A model generated the notes under the pieces. The model did no database searches and was not told where the DNA came from. It worked only from the letters and a program-made list of their open reading frames with translations. A stretch of 64,000 bases of DNA from Membranipora membranacea (Eukaryota; Bryozoa; Gymnolaemata; Cheilostomatida; Membraniporidae). The DNA is taken from the NCBI GenBank assembly GCA_914767715.1, contig OU612075.1:11842001-11906000 (forward strand), read 5' to 3'. Of this stretch, positions 32,701 to 44,410 are shown one piece after another (position 1 is the first letter of the stretch; every line of letters begins with the position of its first letter). Position numbers and translations under genes: made by a program.

Positions 32701-34259
32701 TCAATATTGAATTTTCTGTAACAGCGATGGGTTTTATGATTAAATATTTCAGAAACACCAGATCGTACGAGGGAAGTCTTGGACTACAATTACTATAGTA
32801 AGAAACCCGTGGCATCGATTCGTCAGCGTTTATATCCAAAAGCAGCTTTCAGGTGAATACCTTACTCTCCTCCCTCTGATTCCATAAGCCTTTCAGCATA
32901 GCAACAACAACCTCACAAGCAGGATACCTCAAACCTTTAAATCAAACTGTTGATGTATTTAAGGGTATTTTGTCAGCGTGTTGCTGTATCCATAAGGTAA
33001 TGGGGAGAAAACTACACTATTGCTGACAGGGAGGGGTGTTTCAAAGTTGCTTTGTGGCCTCAAAAAACTCATTTACAAGTTTTAATATTTTTATTGTTGT
33101 TTTGCTCAATCCCAGTCTAAAGCCTGGTAATGTAGCTCAATTAATCCCAAATATCTTCAAAATATATGCCTTGTTTGATGTCAAAACGGAACTCGTGAAA
33201 ACAAGCCAAGTCTAAACACCAATATCAATTTAATTTACATAATACTATATAATAATAATATATAATATATTTAATTTAACAGCTGGAAGAGAAAGAATGA
33301 AGTTTTTATGGGTTTGCAGAAACATAGTTACCCCTAGGGATCGTGTGAAGCTGTCTTTTGAAGAATTTCTCATATGTGCCGTGCATCAAATGGAAGACAA
33401 CTTTTTCAATAGACACTGGGAGCCAGTCTATAGAAGATGCGATATATGTCACCGACCCTACACTGCTTTCAGTAAGTTGTAGGAAGCTAAAGCTCACGCT
33501 TTCCATTCCCTCGTTTTTAATTTTCATAGATGGAATGGGGGATCACATCACCCTTGTACTTCACTACAGTTTTGACACAATGAGATCGTTTGACCATATA
33601 TTGCCAGTCTGAAATTTTGAGTTTTATACCTGGTATATCACAGTATTCGTTATCAGGTTCATATCTGCTGAGATGCCTAACCCTAAACATCTCAAAAGCT
33701 CGTTTAGACCGCCTAAGATGATGTTCTAGCAATTAATGCTTTTTCATCCCACAAATTAAACAGCATACAGTTGCAACAGATCAATTGATATAGTTAATAA
33801 TAATTAACCTAGTAGCACTAAAGTTATGAGTGAAATACCATGCTAAAAAGGGTGTGGGAATTTGGTCGTTTTTATGCAGAATATTTCCATCATAGTTGTG
33901 TCCCCTTACCAATTGGTCAGATAACTCCGACAAAAATATAATAGATGACAAAACATGCCAATAATATACCATTTGCAAATATTTTTCTTTTGACAGTTGC
34001 TTTGGAAAATATGAAAGCTGAGTCAGACTTCATCTTGAAGGGTGTCGGCATAACGAACGATGTCAAAATTATGGAGCGGGTGAGAGAGAACACAATTAGG
34101 TCAGTCGAGGTCAAGAGGTTATCTGAGAACTACACAGACTACTACAAAAGCCTCAAACATCCTGATTTGATACGACGCTTTGCAAAATTCTACGAGCTCG
34201 ACTTTGAGATGTTTGGTTACCCTGACTCACCGTTTGCTGTTATGGATGAGGCTTCGTAG
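26737..34259 (+). CDS. Carbohydrate sulfotransferase (CHST / Sulfotransfer_2 type), 7 exons
   Basis: Modelled exons are 26737-27104, 29762-29848, 30241-30304, 31816-31986, 32753-32852, 33283-33471 and 33997-34259. The total is 1,242 nt, giving 413 residues plus TAG. A short cytosolic tail and one membrane segment (about 34-48) give the type II Golgi topology of this family. The 5'-phosphosulfate-binding loop is TPKAGSTYW (189-197), and the 3'-phosphate-binding motif is IVRNPWHRF (245-253). The conserved HWEP...CDIC region (308-319) and the C-terminal FGY segment follow. The predicted role is transfer of sulfate from PAPS to a glycan in the Golgi. Length and motifs resemble the HNK-1ST/CHST8-14 group; the exact acceptor cannot be read. 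Exon 3 is the weakest part: without it, exons 2 and 4 do not join in frame. Confidence 0.88.
28930..29683. repeat. 8/6-bp satellite in sulfotransferase intron 1
   Basis: About 750 bp made of tgttacac, tgttactc and shorter tgttac units, arranged in repeated higher-order blocks. The flank ccttgattataatgtta occurs near the left end (28971-28987) and at the right end (29684-29700). The long frame across it (VTLLHCYTVTLL...) is an artefact of the unit. It ends about 80 bases before exon 2. Confidence 0.95.
30241..30304 (+). CDS. Candidate hidden exon 3 of the sulfotransferase
   Basis: A strong pyrimidine tract and acceptor (ctctttctccctgtag) precede a 64-base open segment ending at a gtatga donor. 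Exon 2 ends in phase 2 and exon 4 starts in phase 0, so an exon of length 1 mod 3 with no stop is needed; this one fits exactly. The encoded stretch (about 21 residues, RKIELKIQIALEAINIF...) is not a known motif. Confidence 0.5.
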
Positions 34260-35465
34260 GAGAAGCTTCCATTTCTTAACATAACCACAACCAGCCCCTT
34301 CTTTCAGCGATCGCGGCTGTAGGCAATTGCAATAGCTTACTAAATTGTTTATGGGAAGGAATATTGAGGACATTATTGGCTTAGCTAAAGTTTTACGGTG
34401 GGCAGTGGTACCACCGCCACGATAATGATGGTTCTGGTGGTCAAGCTTTAGTTGATTACTTAAAACTTTAACTTCCGTGTATAAGGTTTTTTGGAAATCA
34501 TATTGTCACATACAATTTTAATCATTGCCATATCTTTCCAATCTTTCCATGGCTTTCTGTTTTTTGTTATGAGAGTCTTCACAGCTATGATCTCAATGTA
34601 AGATATCACGAAACCGGTTACATATATTTTTAAATTTGAGGGCTCAAACGATCAAAATTACCTTTGCAGTTCCTATGTAATCTCTGTGTGTTGCTTGGTG
34701 TGAATGTTTTTGCGGCGCTACACCATGTTGAAGTGAATGATCAGTTGCACAAAAACCACTTTATCTCTAGTCATTGTCTCCTAGATGTACAAATTATAAT
34801 TTTATGATATTAAGTCAAGTAGATGAGCAGCCACGGACAGTGTAGCAGAGATGGTTGCTTTTTGCCTTTTATAGTACCCCATTCAATTCAAAATTCTTGC
34901 GACTGCCATATTCTGTCTTAGTTGTGACATGTCTAAATGGACAAACTGTCTAAACTAAGTGGCATGCATTGAAAACTTCTTGACCTCAATGTGCCTCGCC
35001 AGTATCAACAGGACTTCCGTGGTATGATGCCTTAAACTAATCGAGAACAGCGTTAATGTTTTGTTTGCTTTGTTTTGAGCAAGTCATACATACGATTGCA
35101 TTCTGCTATCTTCAGCCATTTTTAGTCATTTTTCAACTCTGTTTTTTATAGTTAATATTTAATAGGTGCACCAAGATATAAGATGTATATTATTTAGCTT
35201 TTATTGCATCTTTATTAAACTTTTCACAGAATGTTGTGTTTCTATTTGTGAGAAAAGATAAATAGAAGGATATATATGATACGATACAAAACATGTCGAG
35301 TGCTTTTAAATTTTGTTTCACAGAACAAAGACCAGATTCTTCCTGACATGTCATGAAATCTCCACAGCTTTGTTTCTCAATCTCTTTGGTTCACTGTTTA
35401 AGGGTTGGCTGCTTGAACCATAACATTCCCAAAGTACCAGTGTAAAGTCTTTGTCAATGGAGCTT
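34260..35465. other. 3' flank of the sulfotransferase, no gene seen
   Basis: Probably 3' UTR and intergenic DNA. I find no clear AATAAA close to the stop codon and no coding frame. Confidence 0.4.
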
Positions 35466-35590
35466 TCCTAGATCAAGTTTGATCCAATTTTTCTCGATTC
35501 CAGTTGCTCCCTTACACTGGTGACCAGTGGAGGAGGAGCAAATGCGATGCAGGTAAACGGTCCAATCCTGGTCTAGAGTTACCCTGACCA
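35466..35590. repeat. Palindrome-bearing dispersed repeat, copy 1
   Basis: It has the order 'caagtttgatccaatttttc', then 'cagttgctccc..cactggt', then 'accagtggaggaggagcaa'. The middle is an inverted repeat. Related copies lie at 35788-35905 and 59045-59165. Confidence 0.7.
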
Positions 35591-35787
35591 AAAAATTGAT
35601 TGCCTAGACGGGAAGGTCATGACATGGCATAATCATGAATCTCTGAATGACATGAATTCCACGTCACACATCGGATAAGGTTTGAATAGAGGCAAATAAA
35701 TATCACCCATAATACCTGCCACAAAGAAAGTAGTCATTGATGGTAATGAAATAACATGGATATGGACTGCTAACGCCCGGTGTATCT

Positions 35788-35905
35788 CCAGAACAAGTTT
35801 GATCCAGTTTGTCTGCATACTAGTTGCTCCTCCTCCACTGGTCACGCTGCTGTGGTGTGACCAGTGGAGGGGGAGCAACTCTGAGTACAGACAAATGGAT
35901 CCATT
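35788..35905. repeat. Palindrome-bearing dispersed repeat, copy 2
   Basis: This is the best-preserved copy. agttgctcctcctccactgg (35821 on) is the near-exact reverse complement of ccagtggagggggagcaact (to 35881), with a short loop (tcacgctgctgtggtgtga). Flanks match copy 1. Confidence 0.75.
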
Positions 35906-38026
35906 TTTCGCTTTACCACACAATAGTGCTAACACTGAATCAAATTACACTTTATAGCTCTATCCAATTGGAACACAAATCCTATTCTGAGCCCACCAGA
36001 TTCTTGTCTGAACAACCCCCCCACCCCCCGGGGCAGGGACTAACCTGAAAATGATCTGATTGGCTGTCCCGATGGCATTAATAATATAGCCTTCATTGTC
36101 TTGTTTACAAAACTGCAAACAGATAAAAAATGCTTTCAGTGTCAATATTTAGGCATTATATAGAATGCTACTAGGCACTGGCTATTGTTGCAAGTCCTTT
36201 GTTTGACAAAAGAAAGCTTATTAGGCTAACCCAGCTATGGAGTTCAATGAGTGTTAAGAGAAATTAAAATACTTCTGACCAAGACTGAATGAATGGAGGT
36301 ACAGAGTCCAAGAGTTTCCTCCTAGAATGCTACAGACAACTACATACTTATAATTTGGCCTCATCTTGCTCCATGCTGTCTGCTCACAAATTTCTAGAGG
36401 ATGTTGTAATAATAGACTTAGATATTCAATCTCAGACTCACAGAATGTAAGTTGTTATCTGATTATATTGTTGCAAACCCTAGGTAATGAGTGGGTTAGC
36501 CTGTCTTAACAAGCTTATTAAGACAGGCTATGAGTGGGTGTACCACCATTACAAGTTGTTTCCCCCGTACCATAGGCCTTTGTTGGGCTCCCTAGGGAAC
36601 AAATTTTAGATCTTATTTATTGACATCAAACTTCATCTGGTGTTGTTTTCTCCATTATATATTTATTCGGATTGAAGTGGTTGTAGTCATAAGAAACGAC
36701 ATGACAGCATGTTGATTTGAGCAAGGAGGGTGGGGGAGGGTTTGCATCTGGGTGGGTGGGGGTGTTTGTGGGTGGGTGGTTGGTTGGATGGATGGGTATG
36801 GGCTGGTGTGGGTGGGTGCAGATGGGTGTGGGCTGTTACGGGTGGGAGGGTGCCCTGATTTGGAAGGCTCAGAAGTTTTAATACTTATGAAGCAAGTTGT
36901 CTGCTCATGTTTTAGAGAGGTTGCACTTTTTGTATTGTACAAACAGAAATATGTAATAGACGGGACAATCAAAGCCAAAACATTAGCCAACGCAACCTAG
37001 GCACTAAAATTTATCTGGCAGGAATATTTTGAACTTCATCTTTTAGTTAAAGTAAAACCCCTTGCAACCCCTTGCCATACACCATATCTCAATAATATTA
37101 ACATCTTGATTATTGCTTGAAATTACCTTGGCTAAGTCGGAGTGTGAGAATCTGTGAGTACGTGGCTGAGTCCTGAGCTGTGAATGATAAAAAGGCCGGC
37201 CTGCAGATCTATTTATACCAGCAACCACACATCCCTGTCCGGTAAAATATCCATCAATCATAGATTAGCTCCAGAAGTGTGCCAGTTGGGCGGGTTCTTG
37301 TGTTGACATTCCATGACTCCTAGTTGGTTTGATTAATTATGTAAATCCCCAAGCCTTCCATAATTTATGAGGTCATGCATCACAGCAATTAAATGGGATG
37401 ATGGATTACAAGACTACAAAGATAAATTGCCATGTTGGTATATCAATAAATCACTATTATGTGGACATCAATCTCGAATAAGATGCTTTGATTGCTTCCA
37501 TTATTCTATCCAGGCATTCAAACTAATTGTCCATGATTTTGGTCTTTTATAAATCTTACCTCCTCCTTTGCCAGGCTTTGGTGACCTATGATTGATTAGT
37601 TCAATGTGATAACTTTTGGCCACAAGAAAAATAAAAGGGCTTTCTAATCTTTACTTGTGTGTACACTCATCTCACACAGCAAAATAAAGCCTATATTTTC
37701 GTCTGTAATGTTCTTGTAACACATCCAGATAAAATCAAAAGGATTGTGTGAACGATTCTTGGGTAAATCTGAAATGAGCAAGGCTATGCAAGCAAAAAAA
37801 CCATCGCCCCTTATTGTTATCTTATAAACTAAGCAAATGAGCCAAACCTAGTTGAAAATCCATAGACTAATTATATTAAGTCTAGGTGAAGATCACTCAT
37901 GTTCACGCCTGATTTGATGTGGGCAGGGGATGCAGAGAGCGTCATGTCATATTCCTTGGTTGCTGGGTAGATTTAGATCCGGTTGGAAGCGTGCCAACAC
38001 GCACATGTTCCCTGTGTAGAGTACGC
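35906..38026. other. Intergenic DNA, no gene seen
   Basis: It contains a second copy of the 9.6-kb dispersed repeat (about 36155-36255), a 13-bp perfect hairpin (36497-36509 / 36518-36530) and the G-rich tract at 36720-36850. No coding region is supported. Confidence 0.5.
36720..36850 (+). repeat. G-rich (gggtg)n minisatellite
   Basis: Degenerate gggtggg / ggatggatggg units on the + strand, with many G-triplets spaced closely enough to allow G-quadruplexes. It has open shadow frames on both strands and no gene. Confidence 0.85.
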
Positions 38027-38028
38027 TA

Positions 38029-38673
38029 CCGTAAGGTCGCGTATTGTAACCACGTGGCTTGTTGGTGAGCAGGCCTGGATGAATTTAGGAAACAAAACAC
38101 AGATTTTAGCCATATCACACCAGCAAGCCCACTGTCATTTAACCACAATATCTAGCCCAGGCAATATAATGATCAAGAAATGTGCACACTGTGTGTTACA
38201 TGCTAATACCCTCCCACCACACTGCACAGACCTGACCACAGCCCACAGATGTCTGACTTACTTCTTCAAAACAAAACATTATGATACATTTCTGTCTGCC
38301 ATAATAATAAGCATTGCATCGACTGGTTGGAGAAGAAGAATGCTGATTGGTTAACTATTGGTCAGATCGTTTCTAATTGGATGATAATTTTATGTAGTTA
38401 TAACCAGGCAAAAAACTGCACGGTCATTACAAGGTCAATCCATTGAGCTCTCCAATTTTATATGTCTCTTCTGAGGTCGGATATTGTTAATAAAAATAAG
38501 AGATATATAGTCGATGCTAGCATGTTACAACTGAGTTAGTATGTATGTTCACTCATTAGCCGCCTGCCTTTAGAATTTGGAAACAATGCCCTTATTATAT
38601 CCGCGGTATGCTTGACTAAGTTTCAACCACTCATGGACATTAACCATGCGGCTACAATACTCGACCTTACGGT
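38029..38673. mobile_element. MITE-like element with ~30-bp TIRs and TA duplication
   Basis: The left end ccgtaaggtcgcgtattgta (38029 on) and right end tacaatactcgaccttacgg (to 38673) are inverted copies with few mismatches. Both are flanked by TA (38027-38028 and 38674-38675). TA duplication fits Tc1/mariner-type elements. The interior frame at 37983-38354 is not a transposase that I recognise. Confidence 0.7.
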
Positions 38674-38675
38674 AT

Positions 38676-39050
38676 AAATAATGTGCATATGGCGCAATGT
38701 TGTAGCACAGTGGTGGAATGACTTCCCTAGTCTCCAGGCAACTTGAATTTCAACATATGTCATAAATGTCATTTTACTCAGGATTAATTTGAGCCATCTG
38801 CTGATTTAATGACATTTATATTGTGCGTTCAACTGATATGTGCGTGTAAAACCTGAATTTTTAACAGCAAGTGCGATTCCTGAGAATTTTTCCGGGGGTT
38901 TAAAACATTGCAATTACAATACGCCCCTTTCTATGCCAGAGCAATCTAACCTAAGTATTTTCAGTGATAACATTATAGTTGAATCACTGATAGCACCACT
39001 CAAACTGACATTCAATTTGTTTCAAGGACGAGGAACTAGTGTTGGCGGTT
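38676..39050. other. Upstream DNA of the 39-42.5 kb gene
   Basis: No gene. The short open frame at 38840-39058 runs into the TATA box and is not supported. Confidence 0.4.
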
Positions 39051-39053
39051 GCA

Positions 39054-39160
39054 TATAAAAGTAGAGATTGTATACTGGCTAGCTCGCATCTGTTAAAACT
39101 AGACTACCTGAAACTTCCGAAGAACCGTCTTGGCACACTTTGATCTACAGTTTGCACAAG
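39054..39160 (+). promoter_or_regulatory. TATA promoter and possible 5' UTR exon
   Basis: TATAAAAG lies at 39054-39061. A start about 25-30 bases later and a donor-like CACAAG|gtaatg at 39160/39161 would give a short non-coding first exon. The next candidate acceptor is tttagcag at about 39936, upstream of the ATG at 40002. Inferred from sequence only. Confidence 0.45.
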
Positions 39161-40001
39161 GTAATGTAGGTGTAATCAATGGTTCTCATTTAATCCATTG
39201 TTGAGGTAGGTATACGGTAGCAACCAGCAGTAAAATTTTGCTACACTGATCTGAATAAAACTTTCAGAAGTTGCATGACCTCAAGAGGTTACAAACAGGT
39301 AACTTAATTTTATTTTCAAATTCCAATGTTGATGCTTTGAAAAGCACTTGAGCTTGTTTCCTTGATTTTCGAATTAAACTTATATAGATGTCATCATGAC
39401 CAATATTTATTTATTTATTTATTTAGCTGAGAAATCTCTGATACTGCACCTAACTGGTAGTTGACTGATAGGCCTATTATAATGATTTTAAATCCACTGG
39501 AGTTGACTTCATCAATGCAGCAGTGTAGAATTCAATGCTTACCCCAAATCCATCTCAATATTGTTAGGCCAGAAGCAGCTATAGCCTAAGTTGTTATGGC
39601 ACAGACAATATTTGATGGCAGGATTCTGATCACTTTTTATACTACATCAATATATGTTCTGTAAAATTCACCGGGTGTACCCAGTTGTAGTGGTCATATT
39701 TTGAAAATAAATGGCAATTCGTTTTCAATTTAAATGAAGAGAACATAAATCCTCAAGCTGACCTACTTGTATAGAGGACCAATCATCAGTGTGATAATAA
39801 AGAAATCTATTTATAAAATACTCAATCGCATCAACTTGAATTTGGCATTGACATAGCAAATATTAATAATGCATCTTTGTACGGTGATATTGACTTACGC
39901 CCAGCCTTTGTTAAATTTAACTCTCATGCTTTAGCAGATGACATAATACAAGGAAGCATGAACATGTCTAACAAAATGACGGTATCACTTTGACTAACAT
40001 T

Positions 40002-42493
40002 ATGGAGTGTATTATTCACTATGAGAAAGTAGATGAAGCAGCCGAGAGTGTTGTTTTGTCAGCCTCAAAGCTTGCTGAACTCAAATATGTGGCTAAAGAG
40101 TGGGTGAAAACTGGGAAAGAGCCGGAATGCTTCATTGCCAAAAATCTATTGACAATGACAATGGATGAATGTAGTACCTATAAATACCATCGTCTTTGTA
40201 TGTTCAGATTTTCTAAATCCAAGCTAGAAAGAGCCAAGGAAAGTGCCATGAAGAGAAAGGTATGTATAGAACATGCTCATGATTCAGGATTTACTCTCAA
40301 GGTATTAATTGATGACCACGGTGCTGTATGGAAGACCACCTTGTGTTGCTTTGTTTGAACCGATATGAAACTCTGTGTGACGTTGCTCTCAGTCAGAGAT
40401 AGTGTTTGGGCCAAGAAGATCATTCTGTGATAAATAAGAGAGTTCTATCAATGAGTAAAAGACTTTTACTCCTTGATAGAACTCTATTATTTATCACAGA
40501 ATGATCACAACATGTTTTCATAGTTGGAAAATCTGAGATGCCTTCAATTTTTTTCAGTCTTGATTGATTGACCCTTGTAATTGCTACTCATTAACCCTGC
40601 TCTAATAATATCCTGTTTTTAAGAATGAGGATGGAGCCAATTTGCCGAGCCCAAAGAAACTCAGGTCTTCAGAACCGAGTGCTAGTAAGCCTCAGACATT
40701 CTCTTTTACCTGTGTCATATGTAATAAGGAGAAGTACAAAAACCGCAAGAAACTATCGACCTCTAGAGCTGAGACTTTAGATGCTGGTAAGTACAATAAA
40801 CTGCTACATCATAATCTCAGGTTTTATTCTGCCTTCTGCAGACTCTGTAGGGTTGAATTGTTGATTAATTGAGGGAACTTTTTCAATTACATGTGTTGTA
40901 TGATCTAAGCTGCATCAATCATAACTATCTGGAGACGAATGATATATCAGTGAGAGAGCCAGCTTTCAAAAATATTATCCTTCAATTTAGGGGGTTTACT
41001 TCCTGCCGCAGAAGACAAGAATGACACAAAGCTGTTGTCAAGTTTTCAGTTAGGATATCCTGTTGCCCGTGAAATGAGATATCATCGTGCATGCCACAAG
41101 AATTATATCACAACTGTTACGAACCAGCTCAGGTAAAAACCATAAAATCTGTTTGCCACTTATCATTGTCATTTGTCTGGCTCAACATTATGTGTGTTAC
41201 ATTCCTATGCTGTCCCTCTTTGAAAAATTGTTAACAAGTTCACTTAGGCGTAGAGATGAGTTCATATGAAGTGCTGTAAAATTGTTATACCAATTGTTTT
41301 AGATCTAAATCAAAAGCTCGCTTTGTGAGATCTGCATCATGGCGACAACTTGAGGACCTGGTTAGCTCAAAGATAGAGCGCGAGAAGGGTTCTTACACTG
41401 TATCTGATTTACTTGGCTTATATAATAAACTACGTAGAGATAACAGAGAAGATGAGACCAGGTAAGACTATGATATATATTTATCTATACTAGTATCCCA
41501 CAATGCAATTTCCTGGAATTCCCAGTGAGATCAGGGCGATAAAATCTTGCGAGACTGGGGTTCACAGGTTGAAGTTGCATTGTGCAAGCATTAACAACCT
41601 GCGGTTTTGAGAACACTCAAATGCATTGATCAAACTTTGGCATTGTTAGATTAGGATTGATTAAAAAAATATGAAAAGTTATGTCAAAATCTTTTTCTTC
41701 CTCGGACTAACATGTATTGTGCTTTAAGACAAAAATATCATCTTTTTACAGCCGAAAAGCTTTTGTCTACCGCCTGAAGAGAGAGTTTAAAGGACGCCTT
41801 AGTTTTCATCAAGCCTCTGATCCCTCTCATGGTGATATAGTGACGAGCAGCAATACAGTTTTGACTGATTTAGTGACTGATACATCAGTACTCACAAACA
41901 CATCCAGCCTCTTGAGCGAGGTCGACACTGCCAGCTCATGTGATGAGGAAATCCCTTTCAATAGTGTAACCCAATCCAATCAATATCAACTCAATCAGGC
42001 AGCAATTTCACTCCGTTTGTATATAGATCAAACCAAAAAAGTCGAGATCCCCTGGCCACCTACTGCAGACAACCTTAACGCTGAGGCCTGTGTCGAATTT
42101 GTTCCGCCACCACTATTTAATTTTCTAGCTATGACGACAGGTCATGCTGATGTGGTCTGTGACTGGAACACCTACTATAATTTGGACGCCTCTGTTCGCC
42201 TAAAAATTCTCAGCTTAGCCCAAGACATTGTACAGCTAAGCTCCAAAGGTGCTGCTGTTACTCCTAAGTCTTTAGCCATCGGCGTAACAGTTAGGCATAT
42301 GACTGGGTCTAAATTGCTAGCCAAACTTATTCATGGATTTGGTCATTCTTGCATCTATGACTCAATTATTAGGCTCGAAACAGCGCTTGCTTTGAAGCAA
42401 GCTGCAAATACAGCTTTCAGAGAAAACAGTCTTGATGAGGAGGTGGAGGAGGCTGGCGGAGACGAGGATGATGAGGATGAGGAAAATGAGTGA
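40002..42493 (+). CDS. Cys/His-motif protein with acidic tail, 5 coding exons, unrecognised function
   Basis: Modelled exons are 40002-40259, 40624-40786, 40991-41132, 41303-41461 and 41752-42493. The total is 1,464 nt, giving 487 residues plus TGA, with all phases consistent. C116-x2-C119 (CVIC) and YHRACHKNY (H172, C175, H176) look like a split zinc-binding site. A Ser/Thr-rich linker, a conserved-looking segment (GHSCIYDSIIRLETALALK) and a Glu/Asp tail follow. Proteins with this Cys/His start and a GH...YD...ET.LA segment are abundant and repetitive in many invertebrate genomes, often near DNA transposons. A transposon-derived or multicopy host gene are both possible. There is an in-frame stop upstream of 40002, so that ATG is the first available. 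Confidence 0.65.
40418..40506. repeat. Long imperfect hairpin in intron 1
   Basis: gatcattctgtgataaata...agttctatca...gtaaaag is mirrored by cttttac...tgatagaact...atttatcacagaatgatc. Arms are about 43 bases with a few mismatches and almost no loop. Confidence 0.85.
41485..41545. repeat. Dispersed repeat, inverted relative to 31685-31760
   Basis: tatcccacaatgcaa...ggaattcccagtgagatcagg is the reverse complement, with a small indel, of cctgatctcactgggaattcc...ttgcattgtgggata near 31,709-31,752. Type unknown. Confidence 0.6.
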
Positions 42494-42499
42494 CCAAAT

Positions 42500-42505
42500 A
42501 ATAAA
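42500..42505 (+). terminator. Candidate poly(A) signal
   Basis: AATAAA seven bases after the TGA of the 487-residue protein. The position is unusually close, so real polyadenylation may use a later site. Confidence 0.35.
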
Positions 42506-42509
42506 AGTT

Positions 42510-43200
42510 CTTGTTGACTGTAACAAAAAATACTACAATTTTCACTAACTTAAAGTGATTTTGTGAAAAATTTGTGAGATGCTGCCGCTGACAATGACTG
42601 ATACAACCGGGTACACCCTTATTTGTTTATTCAGCACCCTTTTTACCCTAGAAACATTTATATTCTCGTTCTCTGTTGGCTGTATCGAACACTAAAATCT
42701 TCACTAACTTAAAACTCTTTATTGAATAATTTGGGATATGCTGTCATATACTGCCACGCTGCCGCTGATGATGACCACTATAACCAGGAACACCCTCATT
42801 TTTGGATTCAGCACACTTTTTTACACTAGAAGCATATTCATCTTGTTCTCTGTTGACCGTTGACTATATCAAATGCCACAATTCTCACTTAGTAGAAGTG
42901 AATTTGTAAAAAAAAGTCGGATTTTCTCCCACGCTGCCGCTGACAATGACTGATACAACTGGGTACACCCTCATTTTTGAATTCAGCACCCTTTTTTACC
43001 CTAGAAACATATATATTCTTGTTCTCTGTTGGCTGTAACAAACACTACAATCTTTACTAACTAAATGCGATTTATTGAAAATTTGTGATATGCTGCCATA
43101 TACTGCCACGCTGCCGCTGACGATGACCGCTACAACCGGGTACACCCTCATTTTTGGATTCAGCACACTTTTTTACCCTAGAAACACTTGTTTTTTTCCT
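42510..43200. repeat. ~176-bp tandem repeat, about 4 units
   Basis: The anchor ccgctgacaatgactgatac and variants recurs at 42585, 42762, 42937 and 43114, spacings of 177, 175 and 177. Each unit also has ttcagcac..cttttttaccctagaa and a gttctctgttggctgta segment. Units diverge by several substitutions. It begins directly after the coding region. Confidence 0.9.
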
Positions 43201-44220
43201 GCCATCAAAAATTGTCCGTGCCATTTTTTTTTAGAGCACTTCCCAGCGGGCAATTAGTTGTCTAAACTGAGTTGGAAAGAGGTTACCAGAAGAGGCTGAA
43301 CACTGTTGCCAATTGTGTGCAATATGGACCGGTGGAAGAGGTTGCCAAAAGGGGATTTTTAGCAACCTCTTTAAGAAGTTTAATAAAGGTTTTATATCCT
43401 TCTCAGGGAAGGATATAACAGGGATATTGTGAACTACTGTCTCTATCCAATATTAAAATAGAATAGTTCATTTATTTGTTATATATATTCATTTATTATG
43501 TTACTCATAAGGCCTGTAGGGGAGGGAGTCAGGGGTACTGTCTGAGTGGGACTGCTGTGGAAGGCTTCTGCCTTGCTTAGTGCATTTAGCCTAAGAGTGT
43601 AGAGACTCCGCTGGAATCAATTTATTCATGCTACAACAAATGCATCATTTCATGATCACCACTTTTTGTGTTGGGTGGCAAGTGGTGCCAGAAGCAGTTG
43701 ATTCAATCAATGGCCACATATTTGCCAGTTTCAAATGTCTTTGATGCTGATACAGGTTCACAGGAATTAAATGGGGATGCTGATTTCTATTTGGTTGTTT
43801 GGTGTCTGGGTGTAGAGAATTCTTGATAATAATAAGATAAGATAAATGCTACTTTGGTCTGCGAATTATATCGACCTCGCATTGACAACCATTTTTACAC
43901 TCAGCCTAGACTTCCTTGTACTATTGAAAAAAGTGAGGAATAAACTGTTCTCATGCTGGTGCCTCACTAATAGATGGTAAATACATTTTAACTTGAGTGT
44001 TAGCTATGTTTTGTCAGTCCAGAAAAGTTATTTCTGCAACCGCCAACGGCAAGAAAATAAAGTATAAGCAGAAGCATCTAAAACCACTTTTATCTGTTGC
44101 TGGCAAATGTGGATATGTGGCTCCCTCTGGCAAACCTATCAAAGACAGGTGATGTCAGAGGATATTTGCCAACAAAAAAGCTACCCATTGGCAACTGTGA
44201 TCAGTTTCCGTTTTAAAAAC
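43201..44220. other. Intergenic DNA left of the Gypsy element
   Basis: No gene. It holds a short hairpin (atatccttctcagggaaggatat, 43397-43419). No target-site duplication for the retrotransposon could be recognised. Confidence 0.4.
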
Positions 44221-44224
44221 AAGA

Positions 44225-44409
44225 AATCCCGTTCTCCGGCGAAAACGGGATTCCGTATTCCCGAAACTGAAGTTTCCGTATATCAAGGGTTCCGCTTTCC
44301 GCAGGATCCGTTTCCGTATTCCGTTATAAGGAAATTCTTATTCCTTATTCCTGATTCCTTGATCCTGATTCCTTATACCTTATTGTTTCTTACAATACAT
44401 TTATTATCA
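44225..44409 (-). repeat. Partial third LTR end
   Basis: About 105 bases (44303-44409), including ttccgtattccgttata and cttacaatacatttattatcag, match the inner end of the two longer LTR copies. It joins truncated gag at cagcaccgg (44408). Further left is degenerate ttccg-rich DNA, so the boundary is unclear. Confidence 0.6.
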
Positions 44410-44410
44410 G

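Noticed and set aside
37983-38354. Transposase gene inside the TA-flanked element
   Set aside because: The 123-codon frame has no DDE/D motif or helix-turn-helix that I can see, so the element is treated as non-autonomous.
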